Positions 9,186 to 18,124 are shown, counted from the stretch's first letter. The stretch: 64,000 bases of DNA from CAMAXB01 sp964476565 (GCA_964476565.1 CAYZBG010000012.1:18991-82990); one strand, 5' to 3'. The notes: a model not told the origin generated them from the letters alone. A program made the numbers and translations.

Positions 9186-9881
9186 ATGACCAAAAACCTC
9201 ATTGTTGCCATCCTTGCCGTGTTGCTCGTCATCGCCGGAATCTTCGGCTACCGCGCCTATCGCGACAGTGTTGAACAACGGCTCGCCGCCGAGCGCGCCG
9301 CGATCGAAAAGGCCGAGGTCGAACGCCGCGAGGCCGAGGCCCGCCAACGGGCCGCCGCCGAGGCCGAAGCGCATCGTCTGGCCGCAGAGAAGGCCCGTCT
9401 CGCCGCCGAGGAAGCCGAGCGCAACCTCGCCCGGCTGCGCGCCGAGCAGGCCGCTGCCGAGGTGGCCCGCGCCGCCGCCGAACAGGAAGCCCGCCGGGCC
9501 GCCGCCGAGGTCGAGCGCCTCGCCCGCGAACGCGAACTCGCCCAGGGCGAGGCCCGCGCCCGCGCCGAACAGGCCGAACGCGAAGCTGCCGCCGCCAATG
9601 CCGCGCGCCGCGATGCCCTTGCCCGTCTCGCCGCCTTGGAGCAGCAGAAACGCGCCGACGCCGAGGCGGAAGCCGCCCGCCTCGCCGCCCTCCAGCGTCA
9701 GCAGGCGATGGAAACGGAAGCCGCCGAACAGCGCATGCTGCTCGCCCGCGCCGTCCTCCCGAGCGATTACAAGCGCCGCCAACACTACTACCTGAACATC
9801 GAAATGGTGAACGCGGCCGGCGGCGTGCTCGTTTCGCCGGCCCCTTCAGCCCCCGCCGCTACCACGGCGGCCAAGGAGTAA
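9186..9881 (+). CDS. Membrane-anchored Ala/Glu/Arg-rich coiled-coil protein, function unknown
   Basis: A 231-residue protein with an N-terminal membrane anchor (about residues 5-22, LIVAILAVLLVIAGIFGY) and then an almost uninterrupted helical coiled coil (about residues 28-190) built from Ala, Glu and Arg heptads such as EAEARQRAAAEAEA. The last 40 residues (KRRQHYYLNIEMVNAAGG ...) are non-helical and Pro/Ala-rich. Composition resembles TolA-like or polar-anchor periplasmic helices, but no TolA C-terminal domain is seen and homology to such proteins would be driven by composition. A good terminator follows. Confidence 0.65.
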   Translation: MTKNLIVAILAVLLVIAGIFGYRAYRDSVEQRLAAERAAIEKAEVERREAEARQRAAAEAEAHRLAAEKARLAAEEAERNLARLRAEQAAAEVARAAAEQEARRAAAEVERLARERELAQGEARARAEQAEREAAAANAARRDALARLAALEQQKRADAEAEAARLAALQRQQAMETEAAEQRMLLARAVLPSDYKRRQHYYLNIEMVNAAGGVLVSPAPSAPAATTAAKE

Positions 9882-9897
9882 GGCCCGTCTGAGCGGT

Positions 9898-9929
9898 GCG
9901 GACCGACGCGGACGGTCCGCGGATTTTTT
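9898..9929 (+). terminator. Rho-independent terminator after the coiled-coil gene
   Basis: An 8-bp stem (GCGGACCG / CGGTCCGC) with a 7-nt loop is followed by GGA and six T. It lies 17 nt after the stop of the coiled-coil gene and separates it from the efflux operon. Confidence 0.75.
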
Positions 9930-9952
9930 GCGAAACTGTTCCACGCCATCGC

Positions 9953-9980
9953 TTGCAGGGACGTCCGGTCGTCCTACGGT
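9953..9980 (+). promoter_or_regulatory. Possible promoter of the RND efflux operon
   Basis: TTGCAG (9953-9958) and TACGGT (9975-9980) are separated by 16 nt, a weak sigma-70-like pair located between the terminator and the adaptor gene. Each box matches the consensus at only three positions, so this is a suggestion. Confidence 0.25.
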
Positions 9981-10111
9981 GACGGCGTTGTGCGCACGTT
10001 CCTCACCTTAGCACGTCCCTTTGCCACGCCGCTCGACGGCGCCGTCCTGAACCTGGCGCCCGCCTTGTCGGCCGCCGACGCAACGACCGGCCTCGGGGAG
10101 GAGGCCTGCGC

Positions 10112-11392
10112 ATGAGCCGCCTGCGGTGCCCGCTCACCCTTGCCCTCCTCGCGGCCTTCACGGCTGGTTGCTACGACGAGGCGGCGCAGGCGCCGATGCC
10201 CAACATCACCGCCCCGCCAGTCGAGGCCGTGCAGGCCCGCTTCGGCGGACTGCCCTTGGTCGAGCGCCTGAGCGGAACGGTGCGGGCCGACAACCAGGTC
10301 TCCCTTTATCCCGAACTGTCCGGCCGCATCGCCGCCGTGCGCGTGCAGGACGGCGACAGTGTCACCGCCGGACAAATCCTGGTCGAAATCAACGCCGACC
10401 CGGTGCGGGAACAACTCCGCCAGGCCGAGGCCGGCCTGCGCATCGGCGAAGCCCGCGTCCGGCAAGCCAAGGCGCGTCTGGCCGAACTGCAGGCGCAAGC
10501 CCAGCGCACCCGCTCGCTTGGAGCACGCGAACTGGTCAGCGCACTCGAGCTCGACACCATCGCCGCCCAGGTCGAATCCGCCGCGGCCGACGTGGCCCTC
10601 GCCGAGGCGCAACGCGAACAGAACGCCGCTACGCTCGCTGAACAGCAGGACCTGCTCAACAAGGCGTTCGTCCGCTCGCCGATCGACGGCGTGGTCGGAC
10701 AGCGCAACGCAGAGGTCGGCATGCAGGCGTCGCCCTCCACGCGCCTCTTCACCGTCGGCAACGTCGACCGGGTCAAGGTCCGCGTGAACGTGACCGACAA
10801 CATGCTGCGTTACCTCGAGGCCGGCCAGCCCGCCCGCATCACCCTGCCCGCGCCCGGCGGCGGACGTCTGCTCACGGCTGAGGTGAGCCGCATCTCGCCG
10901 TTCCTCAACGAGGTCACGCGCACCACCGAGGCGGAGATCGAGATCGCCAACGAGGGGCGCGTGCTCCGGCCGGGCATGTTCGTGCCCGTCGACATCCTCT
11001 ATGGCCAGAGCCAGCAGGCGACCTTGGTGCCGACCAGCGCGCTCTTCACCGATCCCGATACCGGCCAGAGCGGTATCTTTGTCCTCACCGGCACCGTGAC
11101 CCTGCCGGCCGTCGGCGGCCCCGCTCCACCGCCGCTTTCCGAACCGGTGCCGGTCGAGTTTCGTCCCGTCGCCCTCATCGCCCGCGGCGCCATGGAGGTT
11201 GCGGTCTCCGGCGTCGCCGCCGGCGACTGGGTGGTGACGCTCGGCCAGGATCTCCTTTCGACCGGACGTTCGCAGGCCCGTGTGCGCGCAGTCACCTGGG
11301 ATCATGTCATGACCCTGCAGGGCCTGAAACGCGAGGACCTGCTCGACGCCGTCCTCCAACCCGACGCTCCCTCGCCCGCTCCCGGGACCTGA
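10112..11392 (+). CDS. RND efflux periplasmic adaptor (membrane fusion protein)
   Basis: A 426-residue HlyD/AcrA-type adaptor linking an inner-membrane RND pump to an outer-membrane channel. The N-terminus looks like a lipoprotein signal (LALLAAFTAGC, Cys 21), so the protein is probably lipid-anchored in the periplasm. Seen: first lipoyl half (SGRIAAVRVQDGDSVTAGQILVEI), a helical hairpin rich in Ala/Arg/Gln (about residues 110-175), second lipoyl half (FVRSPIDGVVGQRNAEVG), then beta-barrel and membrane-proximal domains (about 200-400). It lies 13 nt upstream of the pump gene. No outer-membrane factor gene lies nearby, so a channel encoded elsewhere is presumably used. Confidence 0.9.
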   Translation: MSRLRCPLTLALLAAFTAGCYDEAAQAPMPNITAPPVEAVQARFGGLPLVERLSGTVRADNQVSLYPELSGRIAAVRVQDGDSVTAGQILVEINADPVREQLRQAEAGLRIGEARVRQAKARLAELQAQAQRTRSLGARELVSALELDTIAAQVESAAADVALAEAQREQNAATLAEQQDLLNKAFVRSPIDGVVGQRNAEVGMQASPSTRLFTVGNVDRVKVRVNVTDNMLRYLEAGQPARITLPAPGGGRLLTAEVSRISPFLNEVTRTTEAEIEIANEGRVLRPGMFVPVDILYGQSQQATLVPTSALFTDPDTGQSGIFVLTGTVTLPAVGGPAPPPLSEPVPVEFRPVALIARGAMEVAVSGVAAGDWVVTLGQDLLSTGRSQARVRAVTWDHVMTLQGLKREDLLDAVLQPDAPSPAPGT

Positions 11393-11405
11393 ACCGCCTG
11401 CCGAC

Positions 11406-14400
11406 ATGCCGTTGACCGAAACCTCCGTCAAACGTCCGGTCGCCACGATGATGGCGTTCCTCATCATCGTCACCCTGGGCGTGGCCGGCCTGCGCCACCT
11501 TCCGATCGACCTGCTGCCTCCGATCGAATTCCCGCAGCTCACCGTCGCGGTGAATTACCCGAACGTCGGCCCGGAGGAGATCGAGCAGATCATCACCCAG
11601 CCGGTGGAGAACGCCGTCGCCGGTGTGCCGGGCGTCGAGCGCGTGCGGTCGCGCTCAGGCGAAGGGTCGAGCCGGGTGACCCTCGATTTCTCCCGCGGCA
11701 CCAACATCGACGAGGCGGCCAACGATCTCCGCGCCGCCCTCGACACCCTCGGCAACGACCTGCCGCCGGAAGCCGACCCGCCGCGGGTGTGGAAGTTCGA
11801 CCCCGACAACACGCCCATCGTGATCGTGGGCGCGAGTTCCCCGTTCAAGAACGTGCAGGAACTCACCGTCACGCTCGAACGCGAGATCACCCGCCGGTTT
11901 GAACAGATTCCAGGCGTCGGCACGATCGACGTCTGGGGCGGCATCCATCGCGAGGTGCACGTCCACCTGCAGCGCGACCGCCTCAACGCCAGCCGCCTCT
12001 CCGCCAGCGACGTCCGCAACGCCATCGCCCGGAGCAACGCCAACCTCCCGGGAGGCAACGTCGCCACTGGCGTGCAGGAGATCTACATCCGCACCCTCGG
12101 CGAGTACGCGAGCGTCGACGAGATCGCCAACACCGTCGTCGCCCAGGTCGACGGCCAGCCCATCCGCGTCCGTGATGTCGCCGACGTGACCTTCGGGTAC
12201 GAGGACCTGCGCGAGGTGGTCGAGATCGACGGCCGCCCGATGCTCCGCTTCGGCATCCAGAAGCAGACCGGCGCCAACACCGTGGCCGTCGCCGCCGCGA
12301 TCCGGGACGAGATTGCCCGCATCAATGCCGAGCGCCGCGATGTGTCGCTGTTCGTCGCCTCCGACCAGAGCGTGTTCATCCAGGCCTCGATCGACAACGT
12401 CCGGTCCTCCGCGATCTACGGCGCCCTACTCGCCGTATTCATCCTCTACGTTTTCCTGCGCAACGGTTCGTCAACCTTCATCATCGCAGCCTCGATCCCG
12501 ATCTCGATCATCGCCACCTTCGGCCTGCTGTACTTCAGCGGGCTCACGCTCAACCAGATGAGCTTCGGCGGCCTTGCCCTCGGCGTGGGCATGGTCGTGG
12601 ACAACGCCGTGGTCGTGCTTGAGAACATCGTGCGCCACCGCGAGGCCGGGAAGGATGCGCGCGCCAGCGCCCTCGTCGGCACCCGCGAGGTTGCCGGGGC
12701 GATCACCGCGTCCACCCTGACGACCTGCGTCATCTTCATCCCGGTGGTCTTCATGCAGACGATCTCGGGCGTGATCTTCCAGCAGCTCGCGCTGGTGGTC
12801 GTGTTCTCGCTCGCGTGCTCCCTGCTCGTCGCGTTGACCCTGGTCCCGATGCTGGCGAGCAAGCTGCTCGCGGTCCGCTCCGCCCGGGCGGAGCGCGCCG
12901 CCGCCCGGCTCGCCTTCATCCAGCGCGGCCTCCAGCGGCTCGAGGACCGTTACGCGGCGGTGCTGGATGCCTCGATCGCGCACAAGAAGCGCGTCGCCGG
13001 CGTCACGCTGCTGCTCGTCATCGCCGGCTTTGCCGCGGTGCCCCTCATTCCGGTCGAACTCGCCCCGCAGTCGGATGCCGACCTCGTGGATGTCGACATG
13101 AACATGGGCGACGGCACCAACATCGCCGTCGTCAACCGCTACCTGCTCGAACTGGAGCAGATCGTGAAGGAGCAGCTGCCGCCGGGCGATGTCGCCCATC
13201 TCGCCACCGAGGTGACGGACGGCAGCGCCGAGGTGGAGATCACCCTCAAACCCGAGGCGAGCATCAGCAACTCGGAGTTGGCCGATCGCCTGCGCCTCGC
13301 CACCGCCGGCCTCATCCCCGGCGGCGAGATCCGCGTGCGGGCCCGGTCCGGCCTGTGGATCCTGCGGCGCATCTTCGGCTCGGGGGGCGACGAGGACGTC
13401 GCGATCGAGCTGCGGGGCTACGACCTCGAAAAGGCGCAGCAGATCGCCCTCCAGATCCAGACCGCGATCGAGGTCATCCCAGGCATCGCCGACGTGCGCA
13501 TCAGCAACCGCGAGGGGCGTTCCGAGGAGAACGTGCTGCTCGATCGGGTCAAATTGCAGGAGCTCGGCCTGAGCGTGCGCGACGTCGCCGAAGCGATCCA
13601 GACCAACGTCGGCGGCAGCCGCGCCGGCTCCTACCGCATCGGCGGCGAGGAATTCCCCATCACCGTGCGCCTGCAGCCCGACGACCGCCGGGGCGTGCAG
13701 AGCCTCGACAACATTCCCATCCGCCTGCCGGGCGGAGAGACCATTCCGGTGTCATCGGTGATCGACGTGCGGGCCGGCCGCGGGCCGCCGGAGATCCAGC
13801 GGATCGACAGCCAGCGCGTCACCACCATCACCGCGGTGCTGGGCTCCGGCCTGCCGCTGGGCGAGGCCGTCGCCGCCATCCGCGAGCGCACTGCCGGCAT
13901 TGCCCTGCCGCCCGGATTCTCGCTGTATTTTGGTGGCGAATACGAAGAGCAGCGCAAGGCGGCGGTGGACTTCCAACTCTCGCTCTTCATCGCGGTCGTG
14001 CTGATCTACATGGTGATGGCCGGCCAGTTCGAGCGCTTCCTCGATCCGCTGATCGTGCTGTTCTCCATTCCGCTCGCAGTCATCGGCGTGGTGCCGACGC
14101 TCCTGCTCACCGGCACGACGTTGAACATGCAGAGCCTGATGGGCGTGGTCATGCTCACGGGCATCGTGGTGAACAACGCCATCGTGCTCGTCGACTACAT
14201 CAACCTGTTGCGCCGCGAGGAAGGGGTCCCCCTGGTGGAGGCCGTGCGCATCGCCGGTCGGCGGCGGTTGCGCCCGATCCTGATGACCACGCTGACGACC
14301 GTCCTGGGCCTGCTGCCCATGTCGTTCGGCATCGGCACGGGCGCAGAGCTGCAGGCCTCCCTCGCCCGCGTGGTGCTCGGCGGGCTGGTTGCCTCCACGC

Positions 14401-14519
14401 TCGTTACCCTCGTTTTCATCCCCGTGGTCTACCTCGGCTGCTACGGTTGGCTTGAACGCCGTCGCCAACGCGCGTCCGACGCCTCGGCCGCCGGTCTGCC
14501 CGCGCCGAGCCGTCCCTGA
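11406..14519 (+). CDS. RND efflux pump permease subunit (AcrB/HAE family)
   Basis: A 1037-residue proton-driven trimeric exporter of the inner membrane, full length for the family. N-terminal helix PVATMMAFLIIVTLGVAGL and first porter segment FPQLTVAVNYPNVGPEEIEQ are typical. TM4 carries the acidic proton-relay motif (GVGMVVDNAVVVLENI), and the second half repeats the plan with GIVVNNAIVLVDYINLLR. The large periplasmic loops (about residues 35-330 and 555-860) form porter and docking domains. Substrates cannot be inferred. Co-transcribed with the adaptor gene. Its stop lies 14 nt from the end of the convergent methyltransferase gene. Confidence 0.93.
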   Translation: MPLTETSVKRPVATMMAFLIIVTLGVAGLRHLPIDLLPPIEFPQLTVAVNYPNVGPEEIEQIITQPVENAVAGVPGVERVRSRSGEGSSRVTLDFSRGTNIDEAANDLRAALDTLGNDLPPEADPPRVWKFDPDNTPIVIVGASSPFKNVQELTVTLEREITRRFEQIPGVGTIDVWGGIHREVHVHLQRDRLNASRLSASDVRNAIARSNANLPGGNVATGVQEIYIRTLGEYASVDEIANTVVAQVDGQPIRVRDVADVTFGYEDLREVVEIDGRPMLRFGIQKQTGANTVAVAAAIRDEIARINAERRDVSLFVASDQSVFIQASIDNVRSSAIYGALLAVFILYVFLRNGSSTFIIAASIPISIIATFGLLYFSGLTLNQMSFGGLALGVGMVVDNAVVVLENIVRHREAGKDARASALVGTREVAGAITASTLTTCVIFIPVVFMQTISGVIFQQLALVVVFSLACSLLVALTLVPMLASKLLAVRSARAERAAARLAFIQRGLQRLEDRYAAVLDASIAHKKRVAGVTLLLVIAGFAAVPLIPVELAPQSDADLVDVDMNMGDGTNIAVVNRYLLELEQIVKEQLPPGDVAHLATEVTDGSAEVEITLKPEASISNSELADRLRLATAGLIPGGEIRVRARSGLWILRRIFGSGGDEDVAIELRGYDLEKAQQIALQIQTAIEVIPGIADVRISNREGRSEENVLLDRVKLQELGLSVRDVAEAIQTNVGGSRAGSYRIGGEEFPITVRLQPDDRRGVQSLDNIPIRLPGGETIPVSSVIDVRAGRGPPEIQRIDSQRVTTITAVLGSGLPLGEAVAAIRERTAGIALPPGFSLYFGGEYEEQRKAAVDFQLSLFIAVVLIYMVMAGQFERFLDPLIVLFSIPLAVIGVVPTLLLTGTTLNMQSLMGVVMLTGIVVNNAIVLVDYINLLRREEGVPLVEAVRIAGRRRLRPILMTTLTTVLGLLPMSFGIGTGAELQASLARVVLGGLVASTLVTLVFIPVVYLGCYGWLERRRQRASDASAAGLPAPSRP

Positions 14520-14533
14520 TGCCGGTTGAGCGG

Positions 14534-15127
14534 TTACGTCGCCACCGCCACCCAGAACCAACAATCCGGGTAAGCGGCCTTCACGTCGGCCGCCTCGCCG
14601 TCCTCCGCGTCTCGGCGCAGTCGCACCTCGACCGTCCAGCCGGCGGACGCCAGCTGGTCCGGCAGGGACGCCGCATCATCTGCCACCGGCGTGCCCAGCA
14701 CGAGACGTCCGCCGGCCCGTACACCCCGCCGGAGCGCCTTCAACGCGGCCTCCTGCGCTGCAGCTTCACGGCGGGCCAGACCGCCTTCCAGCCAGAGCAC
14801 GCCATCGTACGTTTCGGCCGGCAGGGCGAGCCGGACCACGTCGGCCACCCGGAAAGGCGTGGCATAGTCGAGGCGCGCCGCCAGTCGCCGCGCCTCGGCC
14901 ACCAGACCACGATCACGCTCGATTCCCAACACCCGCTCGTAGCCGAGTTCCCACAAGCCCAGCGAGACCCGTCCCGCACCGCTGTCCACGTTGAGCAAGG
15001 CGTCGGTCGGACGAAACCAGCGACGCACCAGGCCTTCCTCCGAACGCCACAGTCCAATCTCGGCCGCAAGCCGGCCTTGCCGGGCCACTTCCTCCGGGGA
15101 CGCTGCGGGCAACGACGACGATGACAT
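14534..15127 (-). CDS. Probable class I SAM-dependent methyltransferase
   Basis: A 197-residue protein with a Rossmann-type methyltransferase core: motif I region ALLNVDSGAGRVSLGLWELG, acidic strand-2 end GIERD, a DVVRLALP segment for the adenine pocket, then TYDGVLWLEGG as motif IV and GGRLVLGTP near motif VI. Motif I has the form VDSGAGR rather than the usual D/E-x-G-x-G, so SAM binding is likely but not certain, and the substrate is unknown. The start at ATG 15127 (MSSSSLPAASP) was chosen over upstream GTG/ATG codons, which would add a basic, unconserved 66 residues. Confidence 0.65.
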   Translation of the reverse strand: MSSSSLPAASPEEVARQGRLAAEIGLWRSEEGLVRRWFRPTDALLNVDSGAGRVSLGLWELGYERVLGIERDRGLVAEARRLAARLDYATPFRVADVVRLALPAETYDGVLWLEGGLARREAAAQEAALKALRRGVRAGGRLVLGTPVADDAASLPDQLASAGWTVEVRLRRDAEDGEAADVKAAYPDCWFWVAVAT

Positions 15128-15349
15128 GCCCCCTGCTGTGGCGGGCGCATCCCGGGGCTGTCGAGCCGGTTTTGCCCCAACGACGTGCACGTGAATGCGA
15201 CCCCGGTTGAACCCCCGCAGGCGCACGCGGAGGCACCCCGCGCGTCCACCGCAGCCAAGCAATCGCCCCAGAGGGCCCCGGAACCCAAACAATTGCCAAA
15301 TTTGCCTTGCGTGCCCCTGCCCCAAACTTCTTAGTTCGCCGTTTTATTT

Positions 15350-15664
15350 ATGAAAGCGACCATCAAAACCCAAGGCCAACAGTTCGCTGTCACCGAGGGA
15401 GACATTCTGATCGTGAACCGCTACCCCAACACGGAAGCCGGCTCCACCGTCGAGATCACCGACGTCCTCTCCGCCGGTGAAGGCGCCGCCTTCAAGGTCG
15501 GCAGCCCCCGTCTTTCGGGCGCCAAGGTCACGGCCAAGATCCTCGAGAACAAGCGCGGCGACAAGGTCATCGTCTTCAAGAAGAAGAAGCGCAAGGGTTA
15601 CGAGCGCAAGCGCGGCCACCGTCAGGAGCTGTCGGTCATCAAGATCGAGTCCATCTCCGCCTAA
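15350..15664 (+). CDS. rplU: 50S ribosomal protein L21
   Basis: A 104-residue bL21 protein of normal length. Seen: MKATIKTQGQQFAVTEGD N-terminus, central beta-rich part and the conserved KKKKRKGYERKRGHRQ basic block near residues 76-92, which contacts 23S rRNA. The ATG lies after an AT-rich leader (CGTTTTATTT) with no clear Shine-Dalgarno, a pattern shared with other genes here. It is followed after 28 nt by rpmA, the standard L21-L27 operon. Confidence 0.97.
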   Translation: MKATIKTQGQQFAVTEGDILIVNRYPNTEAGSTVEITDVLSAGEGAAFKVGSPRLSGAKVTAKILENKRGDKVIVFKKKKRKGYERKRGHRQELSVIKIESISA

Positions 15665-15692
15665 TTTTAACCACTAAAGGAGACATTTCGTC

Positions 15693-15941
15693 ATGGCGCA
15701 TAAGAAAGGTGCAGGATCTACATCCAACGGTCGCGAAAGTCAGTCGAAGCGACTGGGCGTGAAGAAGTTCGGCGGCCAGAGCGTGATCGCCGGCAACATC
15801 ATCGTCCGCCAGCGTGGCAGCAAGCTGCACGCCGGCAAGAACGTGGGCATTGGCCGCGACTGGACCCTCTTCGCCCTCAAGGACGGCGTGGTCGAGTTCG
15901 ACAAGGTTCACCGCCGCGTCTCGATCGCCGCGAAGGCCTAA
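15693..15941 (+). CDS. rpmA: 50S ribosomal protein L27
   Basis: An 82-residue bL27 protein: MAHKKGAGSTSNGRESQSKRLGVKKFGGQ is the conserved N-terminus that reaches towards the peptidyl-transferase centre, followed by GNIIVRQRGSKLHAG and VGIGRDWTLFAL. There is no extra N-terminal propeptide, unlike Firmicutes L27. A canonical AAAGGAGA Shine-Dalgarno lies about 12 nt before ATG 15693. The gene ends 27 nt before a strong terminator, which closes the rplU-rpmA operon; obg, often next, is absent. Confidence 0.97.
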   Translation: MAHKKGAGSTSNGRESQSKRLGVKKFGGQSVIAGNIIVRQRGSKLHAGKNVGIGRDWTLFALKDGVVEFDKVHRRVSIAAKA

Positions 15942-15968
15942 GGGCTCCCCGATCGTTCGTTTTCCTGA

Positions 15969-16001
15969 CGCCGGACCGCAAGGTCCGGCGTTTTTTGTTT
16001 T
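15969..16001 (+). terminator. Rho-independent terminator after rpmA
   Basis: Perfect 9-bp stem CGCCGGACC / GGTCCGGCG with a GCAA tetraloop, followed by TTTTTTGTTTT. Confidence 0.92.
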
Positions 16002-16035
16002 GCCGCCCGGCCCTTCGTCTCGCGCTACTGGGAGT

Positions 16036-16350
16036 GTGCCGGATCGACTCACCGAACTGAAGCAGCAACGCGCCCTTGTGGCCGGCCATTTGCAGTGGCT
16101 CGATCGGGAGATCGCCGCGCTGGAGCCGGCGCCAGGAAAACCGGTGCCCGTCAGTGCTCCACCACCGCCCGCCGCGGTCGCTCCCGTGGCGTCCCCTGCT
16201 CCGACCGCCGACCCAATATTCGCCGCTCTGCAGGACGAGGAACGGCGGCGCGGTGAGGTGTCAAAATCCGGCTGCTGGATCGTGTTTGCCGGTGTGCTCG
16301 TCGTGATCGTTGGCGCCGTCACCGCGATCATATTGATTCGCTACCGCTGA
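16036..16350 (+). CDS. Small protein with C-terminal membrane segment, unknown function
   Basis: A 104-residue protein with a predicted GTG start at 16036 after the rpmA terminator. Residues 2-30 (DRLTELKQQRALVAGHLQWLDRE) form a short amphipathic helix or coiled coil, followed by a Pro/Ala-rich linker, a second short helix (FAALQDEERRRGEVSKSGC) and a hydrophobic C-terminal segment (about residues 82-101). The frame remains open upstream through rpmA, so the start is inferred from the conserved-looking helix rather than from a ribosome-binding site. No family recognised. Confidence 0.5.
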   Translation: MPDRLTELKQQRALVAGHLQWLDREIAALEPAPGKPVPVSAPPPPAAVAPVASPAPTADPIFAALQDEERRRGEVSKSGCWIVFAGVLVVIVGAVTAIILIRYR

Positions 16351-16427
16351 CCCGCGGCGCGCCGGCGCCCGCGTGAAAAACTTTTCGGGAACACCTCCTC
16401 CCGTGCTCGGTCTGTGCGACTCTGAGC

Positions 16428-16856
16428 ATGGAGTTCTTCTTCCCGGTGGATCCCTTGGACGACGTGCGCCGCCTCTACCGGCAGGCGTGCCTCCATCGCC
16501 TCGCTCACGACGAAGGGGCCGCCGCCCGCATTCTTAACCACGACCTGCCCGCCCTCGTGGCCCGCTTGCGCGCGGGTGACGACGGTTACCGCTGGACCGA
16601 CGAGGCGCTCCGCGCCGCCTGCGCCGATGAGTACCGGCGCGTTCTCGATGCCCAGGTGATCGGCGACTTTGTGCTGCGCCGCCTCCAGGGCACCTCGGCC
16701 GATTCCGCCGCACCGTTCGTCGCCGTCGCCCCCGTGGCGGTGCCCGACGAACCGGCGCCGCCGCCGCGCGAACGCCCGGCCGGCCCGCAATCCATCACGG
16801 ACATGCTCGACAGCATGCTGGCGCAGGACCGTCCGCGCCGCGCCCGTGCCTCCTGA
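16428..16856 (+). CDS. Hypothetical protein upstream of the actin-like gene
   Basis: A 142-residue soluble protein. The first 90 residues are predicted helical (DDVRRLYRQACLHRLAHDEGAAARILN ... ACADEYRRVLDAQVIGDFVLRRLQG), then a Pro-rich linker and a short C-terminal helix (SITDMLDSMLAQDRPRRARAS) that looks like a peptide docking motif. It ends 38 nt before the MamK-like gene on the same strand, so co-transcription is likely and a role with the filament is conceivable. No family recognised. Confidence 0.6.
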   Translation: MEFFFPVDPLDDVRRLYRQACLHRLAHDEGAAARILNHDLPALVARLRAGDDGYRWTDEALRAACADEYRRVLDAQVIGDFVLRRLQGTSADSAAPFVAVAPVAVPDEPAPPPRERPAGPQSITDMLDSMLAQDRPRRARAS

Positions 16857-16894
16857 TTTCCAGCCTCAGCTGTAACCCTGCCAGCTCCCGTCCC

Positions 16895-18031
16895 ATGACC
16901 ACCACGACAAAAGAAAAACCCGACACTGTTACCGCTCCGGCCTCCACCACCTCCACTCCGCGCAGCGCCCGCCCGATCCTTCTGGCCGGCCTCGATTTCG
17001 GCACCAACAAGTCCTGCATTCTGGCCGGCACCCCGCAGTCCAGCGACGTCACGGTCAGCAAGATCGTGCCCACCGTCGTGGGCTACGCCAAGGAGGGCGT
17101 GGTCAGCGGCATCATCACCAACAACGCGAGCATGCTGTTCGGCGAGGAGGCCCTGCGCCACCTGCTGCACGTCAACCTCGTCGCGCCCATGGAAAAGGGC
17201 GTGATTGTGCATCGCGAGCCGGCCCGTGACTTCCTCAAGCACCTGCGCGATCTCGCCGATCCGGGCAACCGGTCGGAGCTGCGCGTCGTCATCGGCGTGC
17301 CCGCCAACGCCGGCGAAGATGCCCGCGAGGACATTCGCCAGGCCGTGACCGGCCTCTTTGACCGCGTGCTGCTCATTCCCGAACCTTTCCTCGCGGCCCT
17401 CGGCTACCGCGATGATGCCCGCGTCAGCCAGCCAGGTTACGTCGATCCGGTGACCAACTCGCTCTTCATCGACATCGGCGGCGGCACCACCGACCTCTGC
17501 CTGGTGCAGGGCTACTTCCCGACGGTCGACGACCAGATCTCGATCCCGTTTGCCGGCGACGCGATGGACGACATTCTCGCCGCCGAGCTTGACCGGGTGT
17601 ATCCAAACAATGGATTTTCCCGCCTCAAGGTGCGCGAGCTCAAGGAGGCACACGCCTACGTTGGACCGGTGCGCAAGCCGATCGACGCCCAGGTCATCGT
17701 GGGCGGCAAGGCCCGCACGATCGAAATCGGCGAGGCCCTCGGCAAGGCGGGCAACGCCCTGCTCGACCGGATCTTCGAGGCCGCCCGCACCCTGATCGGA
17801 CGCGCGTCCTCCGATTCCGTCGCCACGTTGCTCCAGAACATCGTCATCACCGGCGGCGGTTCCCAGATCAAGGGCATCGACACCGTGCTGCAGCAACGGC
17901 TGGTCGACGACGGCTACGCCTCGCCCAAGGTCCGCCTCGCCGGCGCCGACTACAAGCGGTACGTGGCCATGGGCGCACTCAAGGCCGCCCGGGCCGCGCG
18001 CGAGAACCAGTGGCAGTACCTGCTGGCCTGA
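16895..18031 (+). CDS. MamK-family actin-like ATPase
   Basis: A 378-residue bacterial actin. After a 27-residue Thr/Pro/Ala-rich leader the five-motif ATPase core is intact: phosphate-1 GLDFGTNKS (32-40), VIGVPA (132-137), phosphate-2 FIDIGGGTTDL (191-201), connect region VRELKEAHAYVG (247-257) and adenosine loop NIVITGGGSQIKG (315-327). The wording VVGYAKEG, FGEEAL, the EPF segment around 163 and LQNIVITGGGS is closer to MamK, the magnetosome-positioning filament, than to MreB or DnaK as I recall them (family knowledge, not a search). Filament formation and cytoplasmic location are inferred. No mam genes lie nearby. It follows a small unknown gene by 38 nt and is closed by a strong terminator. 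Confidence 0.82.
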   Translation: MTTTTKEKPDTVTAPASTTSTPRSARPILLAGLDFGTNKSCILAGTPQSSDVTVSKIVPTVVGYAKEGVVSGIITNNASMLFGEEALRHLLHVNLVAPMEKGVIVHREPARDFLKHLRDLADPGNRSELRVVIGVPANAGEDAREDIRQAVTGLFDRVLLIPEPFLAALGYRDDARVSQPGYVDPVTNSLFIDIGGGTTDLCLVQGYFPTVDDQISIPFAGDAMDDILAAELDRVYPNNGFSRLKVRELKEAHAYVGPVRKPIDAQVIVGGKARTIEIGEALGKAGNALLDRIFEAARTLIGRASSDSVATLLQNIVITGGGSQIKGIDTVLQQRLVDDGYASPKVRLAGADYKRYVAMGALKAARAARENQWQYLLA

Positions 18032-18065
18032 CCTCGCCCCGCCGTCGCCATCGCGGCTCCCCTTC

Positions 18066-18099
18066 AATCCCACCCGGCCGCGGGTGGGATTTTTTGTTT
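18066..18099 (+). terminator. Rho-independent terminator after the actin-like gene
   Basis: Perfect 10-bp stem ATCCCACCCG / CGGGTGGGAT with GCCG loop, then TTTTTTGTTT. It lies 35 nt after the stop. Confidence 0.92.
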
Positions 18100-18124
18100 C
18101 CCGCGGGTTGTACCCGCCCGCCGC

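Noticed and set aside
16895..18031. Magnetosome island
   Set aside because: Only one MamK-like gene; no mamA, mamB, mamM, mamE, mamO or mamQ-like neighbours in the 64 kb.
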